Positions 1 to 5,454 of a stretch of 8,927 nt of DNA are shown here, one piece after another. The stretch is from a bacterium UBP6_UBA1209. Lineage in GTDB: Bacteria; UBP6; UBA1177. The stretch spans positions 1 to 8,927 of the forward strand of contig DBXP01000029.1 of assembly GCA_002309575.1 (NCBI GenBank), given 5' to 3'. The translations under genes and the position numbers were made by a program. Every line of letters begins with the position of its first letter. The stretch's first letter is position 1. The notes below the pieces were generated by a model. That model did not search any database and had not been told where the DNA came from. It saw nothing but the letters and a program-made list of their open reading frames with translations.

Positions 1-1352
1 ATCCGACCCTGAATCAAGCCGAACCTGTCTTTTGTCGTTATCGTCGCCAGAGGTTTGTCGGCTTCGTGCGCACTTGTCTCGCTTCCGTAATATTTATCGA
101 TCAGAGGTGTTACAAACCCGATAGCTCCGCTTGTAGATATCGTTGAAAGAGGATTTGAAGAGGGTTTTACCGTTCCTTTGCTCTGCTGCGGAATAAATAA
201 CGGTTCTACAACCCCGTATCTGTTCGAAGTGTCAATCACCGGCAGCGGTGCATCAATGCTGTGATTGCGCTTGTCGCCGCCGTTATACCGGCTGATAAAC
301 GGTACTATAACTGAATGAGTTCCGTGCGAACAGGTGATCGTGTTCAGCGGAGAATCCACCGTCCCGGAAACACCGTCGTTCTTAGTGTGCGCCTGATCCA
401 GCCACACAGGTCTTATCAGTGCGAAGTGATCTCCCTTCGTTGTTATGGTCGGCAGAGGTCTGGAAAGCGGAATCGCCGTATTCGCCAACTGACTGTCGTG
501 GGTTCCCCGGAGAAGTATCAGGAAGGGTTCCGCCATGTCTCCCCAGAATTTCTCGATTCCGGCGGCGATCCGCCTCAGCGTGTTTGCGCTCAGAGGTCTT
601 TCCCTGTCGAAAATACTTCTGCCGGGGATGTTCCAGTCTATGATCTCAGCCGCAGTTCTCCACGGTTTGTATTTGTCGGAAAACAAGCCTGGATCCTGAA
701 GGTGTGTCGGCTCAGGCCATATAACCTTCTCTCCCGATGAAGTCCTTACAGCCTGAATAATAAGCCTTTCACGCGATGTCGCCGCGCCGAAGTCGGCTGA
801 ATTCAGAATCTGCATCTCTACCTTGTACCCGCTCGCCTTAATTTCCCTGAACCACAGATTGAAAAACAATCCTTTTTTTCGCGGATCGGGCGTTCCGGCC
901 TTGTATTGTCTGCCTTTCCAGGTCAAGTCTTCATCAAGCAGCGGTCCCCAGTCACGCAGCTCCTTGACATTCTCGATGAACATTCTTCGGCACTTGGTCA
1001 GTCGGAGATAGGGAAGAAGGTATTCAGGCTGACTCCGAAGCTGATTGCTCTTCGGCTTGCCTCCGGCTGCGATGCTGTGATGCGTGCAGGAAGGCGACGC
1101 CCATACAACGTCAATGCGCTCCGGATCATCCGTGAAAATCTCATCCGGAAGAACGGATTCGATCGGCGAACAAGCCCTGTTGAAATCAGGAACGATCTCC
1201 GGATGATTCGCCTGAATAGTCCTGATTGCCGTATCCCAGTGATTGAATCCGCGCCCTTCGTATTGTATTCCTGCATTCCTGAGAGCGTTGATCGCGCCTG
1301 TTATGCTTCCTCCGCCGCCGCAGAACAGATCGACGAACCTAAACGGCTTCAT
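1..1352 (-). CDS. C5 cytosine DNA methyltransferase, 3' end outside window
   Basis: Reading the minus strand from ATG at 1352 gives 450 codons with no stop, so the gene continues past the left edge. It should transfer methyl groups from S-adenosylmethionine to C5 of cytosine. Visible family motifs are the SAM-binding motif I (VDLFCGGGGS, residues 7-16), motif IV with the presumed catalytic Cys89 in SPSCTHHS, motif VI ENV (127-129) and a motif VIII-like SRERL (193-197). Motif IV has PSC where PC is usual. Residues from about 299 onward carry five copies of a 32-36 residue unit with the core P-L-x-T-I-x-T (starting at P299, P335, P369, P401, P434), probably the target-recognition part. GGAGG stands 6 nt before the start, and the ATG overlaps the upstream stop as ATGA. 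It is an orphan as far as the window shows: no restriction enzyme is seen. The likely role is self-protection of phage DNA. Confidence 0.93.
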   Translation of the reverse strand, partial: MKPFRFVDLFCGGGGSITGAINALRNAGIQYEGRGFNHWDTAIRTIQANHPEIVPDFNRACSPIESVLPDEIFTDDPERIDVVWASPSCTHHSIAAGGKPKSNQLRSQPEYLLPYLRLTKCRRMFIENVKELRDWGPLLDEDLTWKGRQYKAGTPDPRKKGLFFNLWFREIKASGYKVEMQILNSADFGAATSRERLIIQAVRTSSGEKVIWPEPTHLQDPGLFSDKYKPWRTAAEIIDWNIPGRSIFDRERPLSANTLRRIAAGIEKFWGDMAEPFLILLRGTHDSQLANTAIPLSRPLPTITTKGDHFALIRPVWLDQAHTKNDGVSGTVDSPLNTITCSHGTHSVIVPFISRYNGGDKRNHSIDAPLPVIDTSNRYGVVEPLFIPQQSKGTVKPSSNPLSTISTSGAIGFVTPLIDKYYGSETSAHEADKPLATITTKDRFGLIQGR

Positions 1353-1720
1353 TCCTTTCCTCCATCCATTATAGTTCCGTTTATTTCCTGCGATTCTATC
1401 GCAGTTTCCTCTTTTTTCGGCATAAACACGATCCTCTGATACATGTCACCCATCCGCGATTCCCTGATTTTTCCCGGCGTATGAGCAACAACCATCCTGA
1501 AATTCTCGAAAAACCTGCCGCAAAGTTCGTGGCTCTCAAAAAACATCTGGGAAGCGTTGCCGGTCTGGTTTCCCTCTTTATCAGTTGGTGAGATCATAAA
1601 AGCATCGCCGAAACGCCCGAAAGCAAACGTAACGCCTTTCTGAAGCCAGTATTCCGCGTTCTTTTTCGCGCTCTCGACCAGCTCTTCAGCCGTGTTGAAT
1701 ACCCTAATCCTCTTCGTCAT
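1349..1720 (-). CDS. Hypothetical early/middle phage protein (123 aa)
   Basis: I do not recognise this family. The protein is soluble-looking and mixed alpha/beta, with no membrane segment or signal peptide. It starts MTKRIRVFNTAEEL, with an amphipathic helix at about residues 10-25, and has an aromatic-rich middle (MFFESHELCGRFFENF). The ATG at 1720 is preferred over a GTG one codon upstream because AGAGG sits 5 nt before the ATG and would be too close to the GTG. It lies 12 nt after the Mor-like gene and its TGA overlaps the methyltransferase ATG, so it is probably co-translated with that gene and may serve the same purpose. That link is inference from position only. Confidence 0.75.
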   Translation of the reverse strand: MTKRIRVFNTAEELVESAKKNAEYWLQKGVTFAFGRFGDAFMISPTDKEGNQTGNASQMFFESHELCGRFFENFRMVVAHTPGKIRESRMGDMYQRIVFMPKKEETAIESQEINGTIMDGGKE

Positions 1721-1732
1721 CACTACCTCTAA

Positions 1733-2041
1733 CTAAAACAACCTCTCCTGCATATCGTCCGCCGCCTTTTCGTTCAGAATCTTATTCACGAAAGTCTCGG
1801 ACATCTCAACCTCATTCGCTATTTCTTTCGCGCTTTTGTGCGGGTTCGCCAGGATATACTTCTTTACGATCTTTTTCTGCCAGAAGTTCGGAGTATAGAT
1901 GTGAAGACCGCCTCTCAGCTTGGACATTAATCTGATGGCAACGTCAATGCCGCAGCTTTCTGCAATCATCTTCATGTCTTTTGTCGGCATATCGTCCACC
2001 GTCATGTTTTCATTCACGAATTTGAGAAACTCTTCTTTCAT
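1733..2041 (-). CDS. mor: Mor-family transcriptional activator
   Basis: The 102-residue protein has the layout of Mu Mor/C activators. An N-terminal dimerisation part (about 21-50) has the pattern MIAESCGIDVAIRLM followed by GGLHIYTP, and a C-terminal helix-turn-helix (about 57-90) includes KSAKEIANEVEMSETFVNKI. Mor in Mu is the last early gene and turns on the middle promoter that drives the late activator C. Here too it follows the early transposition genes, which supports the call. GGAG lies 9 nt before the ATG, with an AAGG nearer. The gene is separated from DUF3164 by a 129-nt gap holding two unrelated repeats, one of which reaches up to this ribosome binding site. No late activator gene C is visible in the window. 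Confidence 0.8.
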   Translation of the reverse strand: MKEEFLKFVNENMTVDDMPTKDMKMIAESCGIDVAIRLMSKLRGGLHIYTPNFWQKKIVKKYILANPHKSAKEIANEVEMSETFVNKILNEKAADDMQERLF

Positions 2042-2059
2042 TACCTTAAACTCCGTCCA

Positions 2060-2089
2060 TTGCGCCGGATTTTATCCGGCACTTGCATC
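2060..2089 (-). repeat. Palindromic repeat copy R1, noncoding (type A)
   Basis: The minus strand reads GATGCAAGTGCCGGAT, then a 3-nt loop, then ATCCGGCGCAA, matching the in-gene copies R2, R3 and R7. This is the only copy outside a gene; its loop creates a TAA in the frame that the other copies use for coding. Weaker similarity to R2 continues to the start codon of the Mor-like gene (about 21 of 27 bases), so the repeat tail may contribute that gene's GGAG. Confidence 0.85.
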
Positions 2090-2108
2090 CCAAAGAACCT
2101 CAAGGAAA

Positions 2109-2156
2109 CCGACCTTGCCCCTCGCCACACTGGAGAGGGGTTTGGGGTGAGGTCGG
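2109..2156. repeat. C/G-rich REP-like palindrome
   Basis: Perfect 7-bp outer arms (CCGACCT at 2109-2115, AGGTCGG at 2150-2156) enclose inner arms CCCCTC (2118-2123) and GAGGGG (2135-2140), with an unpaired TTTGGGGTG bulge. The wording GAGGGGTTTGGGGTGAGG is of a type seen in intergenic REP-like elements in many bacteria. It sits just after the DUF3164 gene. It could weakly terminate or stabilise the early transcript, but no good U-tract follows. Confidence 0.6.
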
Positions 2157-2170
2157 CAACCTTCAAGCCC

Positions 2171-2785
2171 TTACAGAGCCGCGAAATCAAGCGTGATGGT
2201 TTTCCATTCCCCGTGTTCGTCCTTCTCCTGGAAAAGGATGTATTCCTTCGTTCCGCTGGTCTGCATTGACTGTTTCAGAAGTTCCTGCGCCTTCTTAAAA
2301 TCCGGATCGCTGATGGAATAACGGAGCAGCCTGAAAAGAAAACTGCGGTTGATCTCTCCTTCCTTATCTACCTCAAAAGCCTTCTGGACAAGCTCTGCAA
2401 GAACTTCGTCCGCTCCTTCCGTCCTTTTGATGATCCACTCGTCAAACTTTGCCTTCGCAAACTGCAGTTTCTCGTTATAATCCATTCTCTCTTTTTTGGA
2501 AACACAGATCCTTTTGGTACCATCGTAATTGATGATCCTGATGTTTCCCTTCCATCCCGCGACCTTTGCTTTTTTTGCCTGTTTTTCGACGTAAGTTGCC
2601 ACAACTTCCTGAGTCCAGTATTTGAAAGTTTCAAGTTTTGTCTTAATTTCTGCAACATACTCGAAAACAGCGTCTACAAGCTCTTCTTTCTTTTTGTCGG
2701 CAGGGCTGATACTGGTTTCAGGCTTCAGCGAACCTTCAGCGTCAACCCAGTAGACTTTGCCGTCAAGTTCTTTTGTTTTCGGCAT
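2171..2785 (-). CDS. DUF3164 family phage protein
   Basis: The 204-residue protein matches the DUF3164 family of Mu-like phages in length and landmarks: an N-terminal DGKVYWVDAEGSLKPE (residues 8-23), a conserved GNIRIINYDG (80-89), the family signature VDKEGEIN (139-146), and a C-terminal strand-rich part ending KTITLDFAAL. Family members occur in the early region of transposable phages near A, B and GemA; the biochemical role is unknown to me. AGGAGG stands 5 nt before the ATG, and part of it overlaps the stop region of the upstream gene, 9 nt away, so expression is probably coupled. No membrane segment is seen. Confidence 0.85.
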   Translation of the reverse strand: MPKTKELDGKVYWVDAEGSLKPETSISPADKKKEELVDAVFEYVAEIKTKLETFKYWTQEVVATYVEKQAKKAKVAGWKGNIRIINYDGTKRICVSKKERMDYNEKLQFAKAKFDEWIIKRTEGADEVLAELVQKAFEVDKEGEINRSFLFRLLRYSISDPDFKKAQELLKQSMQTSGTKEYILFQEKDEHGEWKTITLDFAAL

Positions 2786-2794
2786 CTTTTCCTC

Positions 2795-3535
2795 CTACTT
2801 CTCAATAATTACAACACTTTTCTTCTCTGCGAGAACTCGCGTTCTGACATCCTTCAGCAGATTTTCTTTTTTAAGCTCAATCTGCTCAGTCAGATCTACC
2901 GATTCAAGCTCTATCGAAACACCGTTGTCTGTCACTTCCGTGAAAACATCGACCTTGACATCCGTCTTCGGATAGCTTTCAAAAATCGGAACCGTGAGAA
3001 TGAAGCTCTCCTGAATCGTCTGCTGACATTCAGCAACCAGAGCCGCGTTGATGTTGCCTCTGCGGTCATCCTCTTTTTTGAGCTGGATTTTGCGTGTTGC
3101 ATTGAATCTTTCGATCGATTTGAGCAGTGTCGAATTGTCCTGATCCTTGAAATAGAGCCTGTTTTGTCTGACCAGTTTCGCAAAGCTTTCAAGTGAAAAG
3201 GAGTGTTCTGTGTTGATTCTGAATCTGCTCAGAGCCGTTCCCGGAATAAGGCTTCCCTTGACCGTGATCCCGCTCTCATACTGCTCGCGTGTCGTAAGGG
3301 TTGCAGTTCCCTCTGAATAGTTGATTTCAAGGTGCGCTTCCTGCTCATCGAAAACCCTTTTCTTCGCAAAATCGACAACCGATTCGAGCGTTCCCGAATA
3401 GTGGACACCCTTCTTTGTTTCGATTTTCGGAAGTTCACCCGTGCGCAGAAACATTACCTTGCCGCCGCTTGTGACGCTCTCTTTCGTCATCTCTTCCAGA
3501 GTCACCTGGACCATCTTTTTCTCTTCTTCACACAT
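2795..3535 (-). CDS. Early phage protein, possibly DUF2303-like (246 aa)
   Basis: Not firmly recognised. The order of elements recalls the DUF2303 phage family: an early GTLESVVDFAKKR helix (48-60), a strand pair with repeated T and E residues (67-95), a middle SFSLESFAKLVRQNR helix (112-126), a helix STLLKSIERFNATRKI (135-150), then ESFILTVPIFE (176-186) and a charged C-terminal end. This is a resemblance of pattern, not of clear signature residues. AGGGGG lies 5 nt before the ATG at 3535; an internal ATG at residue 8 has a weaker site. It lies 9 nt downstream of the coiled-coil gene and 9 nt upstream of DUF3164. The function is unknown; a role in early phage DNA metabolism is a guess from its neighbours. 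Confidence 0.7.
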   Translation of the reverse strand: MCEEEKKMVQVTLEEMTKESVTSGGKVMFLRTGELPKIETKKGVHYSGTLESVVDFAKKRVFDEQEAHLEINYSEGTATLTTREQYESGITVKGSLIPGTALSRFRINTEHSFSLESFAKLVRQNRLYFKDQDNSTLLKSIERFNATRKIQLKKEDDRRGNINAALVAECQQTIQESFILTVPIFESYPKTDVKVDVFTEVTDNGVSIELESVDLTEQIELKKENLLKDVRTRVLAEKKSVVIIEK

Positions 3536-3544
3536 CTTGTCCCC

Positions 3545-3943
3545 CTAATTTGCCAGCCTGATTACATTTTCCTGCATCTCGTCCTGGCGCAGCTTTCTTG
3601 TCTGGACGATCTCGCGGTCAGCCGTGATGTACTCCATCTTGCCCTCGTCGAAATTAGGAACAAGATAGACCTCCTTGACCTCTTCGCGGTAGCCTTTCGT
3701 GACTGCGGTCATGTCTTTTGCAATCTCGTTTTTGATCAGTTTGATTTCCTCGTTTTTCCTGGCAAGCATCTGCCTTTTCTCTTCTTCCGCGAAGGCGAGT
3801 TTCGCGCTGTTCTCGAAGTGCTGATCCTTCATTTTCGCGATCTCGTCCTCAGTGTAGAAGACCTTGACCGGCATTTTGTCCTTCACCGCGGCATACATCG
3901 CCGGATCGAAATCGACGAATCTTCTTTCATTGCCTTTTTTCAT
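3545..3943 (-). CDS. Hypothetical early protein with long charged helix (132 aa)
   Basis: I do not recognise this gene. Residues of about 32-80 are dominated by E, K, A and Q and probably form one long helix or coiled coil. This is followed by a short strand-like part (VYLVPNFD) and a basic-acidic tail containing TRKLRQDEMQ. There is no cysteine pattern and no membrane segment. GGAGG is 6 nt before the ATG, and the first 17 nt overlap the end of gemA in another frame. The position between GemA and DUF3164 is one where Mu relatives carry small host-takeover or nuclease-inhibitor genes. A Gam-type nuclease inhibitor was considered, but the length and sequence do not support it. Confidence 0.72.
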   Translation of the reverse strand: MKKGNERRFVDFDPAMYAAVKDKMPVKVFYTEDEIAKMKDQHFENSAKLAFAEEEKRQMLARKNEEIKLIKNEIAKDMTAVTKGYREEVKEVYLVPNFDEGKMEYITADREIVQTRKLRQDEMQENVIRLAN

Positions 3944-4415
3944 CTTTCTCCTCCATTTTTTTGAGAATTACTATTACCTTCGACGCTTCCGCCCTCGTGA
4001 GCGTTTCCAGCGTCTTTCCGAATTTGTTGTAAATAAAACTGTCCAGAGCGGCTCTCTTTGCCTCGCTTCCTTCAGCGCGTGAGACCCTTGACCAGATCGC
4101 GGTGATCGCGTAAACCTGCGCCTTAGTCGGCTTCACTACCTTTGACTTCGTTGATTGCGCCGGATAATATCCGACTTTTGCATCCGGCTTAACCCCGGCA
4201 GCCCTCATCATCTCCGAGATCAGCCTGTTTGCCTGTGAACAAGTCATCTCTTTTGAGCTTTTCACGTTGTATTTGCTCAAAACTATCCGGTAAAAATCAT
4301 CATCCCAGCCGAGCCTGCCTTTCAGCGTGTGGATCTGCTTGATCTGCTCTTTCGTTACCGCTGACTTCGTCCGTTGCGCCGGATCGTATCCGGCATTTGC
4401 ATCCCGTTTCGTCAT
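3927..4415 (-). CDS. gemA: GemA / Mu gp16-like regulatory protein with two repeat-peptide insertions
   Basis: Residues 21-70 carry the gp16/GemA (DUF1018) core: TKEQIKQIHTLKGRLGWDDD, then YRIVLSKYNVKSSKEMTCSQANRLI in the usual order. In Mu this protein affects host gene expression and DNA supercoiling functions. The ATG at 4415 is chosen because AGGAGG lies 6 nt upstream of it; a longer reading would put that site inside the gene. Two copies of the palindromic repeat are read in frame: DANAGYDPAQRTKS at residues 5-18, just after MTKR, and DAKVGYYPAQSTKS at 78-91, just after the conserved core. Both therefore sit where the fold should tolerate extra residues. The 17-nt overlap with the next gene and the 10-nt gap after B place it in the early operon. 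Confidence 0.88.
   Translation of the reverse strand: MTKRDANAGYDPAQRTKSAVTKEQIKQIHTLKGRLGWDDDFYRIVLSKYNVKSSKEMTCSQANRLISEMMRAAGVKPDAKVGYYPAQSTKSKVVKPTKAQVYAITAIWSRVSRAEGSEAKRAALDSFIYNKFGKTLETLTRAEASKVIVILKKMEEKDEKRQ
4155..4184 (-). repeat. Palindromic repeat copy R2 in gemA (type A)
   Basis: Core copy encoding DAKVGYYPAQ in gemA. The left hairpin arm is GTCGGAT against ATCCGGC on the right, giving one G-T or G-U pair in an otherwise 7-bp stem with a 3-nt loop. Similarity to R3 continues to about 4144 (ACGAAGTC on the minus strand). Confidence 0.9.
4374..4403 (-). repeat. Palindromic repeat copy R3 at start of gemA (type A)
   Basis: Core copy encoding DANAGYDPAQ directly after the first four codons of gemA. 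The hairpin is GCCGGAT, loop ACG, ATCCGGC, with all 7 pairs intact. Similarity with R2 extends to about 4363. Confidence 0.92.
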
Positions 4416-4425
4416 TCCCGTCCTC

Positions 4426-5370
4426 CTACACAATCAGCATCTCGCTCGCGCCTTCAATTACAGCCTTGTCGATCTCGCACTCATTGAGCTGTGCGATCAT
4501 CGCCGCCCTTGCCGTGAGCTTTGCAAGCCTTCTCGTGTTGCCGTAGCACTCTTTCTGAAACGCTTTTACTGCAGAACTTGAAACGTCATCGAAAACGCTT
4601 TCAACAATCATTTCAACATCTTCCGCTCTCAGCGGCTCAAGTTTTGACGAAACGCCGACCCTGCTGAAAAGCTGTGCGTATTCGCCCTGTTTTCCTCTCA
4701 GATTGTAGAGGAGGCGCGGCATTCCGACGAGCAGGATCCCGATGTTTGCCTTGTCGTGGATCCGTCTCAGCATCTCAAGTGCGCGGTAGGGCAGCTGCTC
4801 CGCCTCGTCGATGATGATAAGCCTTCCGGAATCCTTCAGCTTCTTCACGATTGCTTCGAGAAGCGCGTGAACATTCCTCGCCTTAGTGTCGATACCGATC
4901 TTCTGACAGATCTCCTGAAACAGGATCTTTCCGTTGTAGCCGCAGTCCGCCTCGATCAGAATGACACCCTGATGCGCCGCCGCATACTGCTTCACAGCCC
5001 TTGTTTTTCCCAGACCGGCATCACCGTAGCAAAGCCCGATGTCGCAGCACAGATGTGCCATCTTCGCAACATCAAAGACCCTCATTGCAATCGAAGTCTT
5101 CTGAAACGGAATCTCGTTCGGCGCAATACTCGTCTTTTCCGTTTCGCGCTTCAGATAATCCTCGACCGCACGAACGATCTTGTCATTGTCGCCCGTGTAA
5201 ACACCCTTTAACCACTGACTGAACGCAGCCGCAGAAATACCCAGCTCCTTAGCCACAGCATTTCCGCTCTTCTTCTTCCGCTTCATAAACGCCGCAACCT
5301 TTTGCATCGTCTCTTGGTTTCGTTCATTGCGTGCGGATTCTATCCGCACATTTGCATCCTTCTTTTCCAT
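4426..5370 (-). CDS. B: MuB-like AAA+ ATPase, transposition target-DNA activator
   Basis: The 314-residue protein is close to MuB's usual length. After an N-terminal repeat peptide (DANVRIESARNERNQ, residues 5-19) comes a helix-turn-helix (about 36-54, SGNAVAKELGISAAAFSQWL). The AAA+ core has Walker A GDAGLGKT (116-123) and Walker B LIIIDEAEQL (184-193, with DE at 188-189), and a sensor-like ILLVGMPRLL follows. MuB binds ATP and DNA non-specifically, captures the target and stimulates the MuA transposase; its place directly after A fits. The ATG at 5370 is chosen because GGAGG lies 6 nt before it; the longer reading to 5424 would pass through a 9-bp repeat tract. The codons ATG CAA AAG just after the repeat may be the ancestral start, with the repeat added in front. 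Confidence 0.92.
   Translation of the reverse strand: MEKKDANVRIESARNERNQETMQKVAAFMKRKKKSGNAVAKELGISAAAFSQWLKGVYTGDNDKIVRAVEDYLKRETEKTSIAPNEIPFQKTSIAMRVFDVAKMAHLCCDIGLCYGDAGLGKTRAVKQYAAAHQGVILIEADCGYNGKILFQEICQKIGIDTKARNVHALLEAIVKKLKDSGRLIIIDEAEQLPYRALEMLRRIHDKANIGILLVGMPRLLYNLRGKQGEYAQLFSRVGVSSKLEPLRAEDVEMIVESVFDDVSSSAVKAFQKECYGNTRRLAKLTARAAMIAQLNECEIDKAVIEGASEMLIV
5314..5358 (-). repeat. Palindromic repeat copy R4 at start of B gene (type B)
   Basis: Encodes DANVRIESARNERNQ right after MEKK. The hairpin is GTGCGGAT, loop AGA, ATCCGCAC, an 8-bp stem. The 45 bp differ from R5 at one position only. Confidence 0.93.
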
Positions 5371-5398
5371 CCTTGTCCTCCAAAAATATTGCCGCTCC

Positions 5399-5440
5399 CT
5401 AAACACCTTAGACACCCTAAACACCCTAAATTCCCTAAGG
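5399..5440. repeat. 9-bp tandem repeat between A and B genes
   Basis: Successive units CTAAACACC, TTAGACACC, CTAAACACC, CTAAATTCC and a partial CTAAGG fill most of the 84-nt gap between the transposase stop and the ATPase start. The minus strand reads as telomere-like GGTGTTTAG units. It lies upstream of the B ribosome binding site and could influence A-B spacing or translation. Confidence 0.8.
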
Positions 5441-5454
5441 CTTCCGGCGGCTCG

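Noticed and set aside
315..1439. Plus-strand open frames across 315-740 and 906-1439
   Set aside because: They are antisense to the methyltransferase, whose motifs and order are clear on the minus strand.
1721..1723. GTG start one codon upstream for the 1349-1720 gene
   Set aside because: The AGAGG site is too close to the GTG and well spaced for the ATG at 1720.
3332..3964. Plus-strand open frame of 210 codons
   Set aside because: It lies opposite two well-supported minus-strand genes with good ribosome binding sites, has a leucine/phenylalanine/histidine-rich composition typical of an antisense shadow, and has no start signal.
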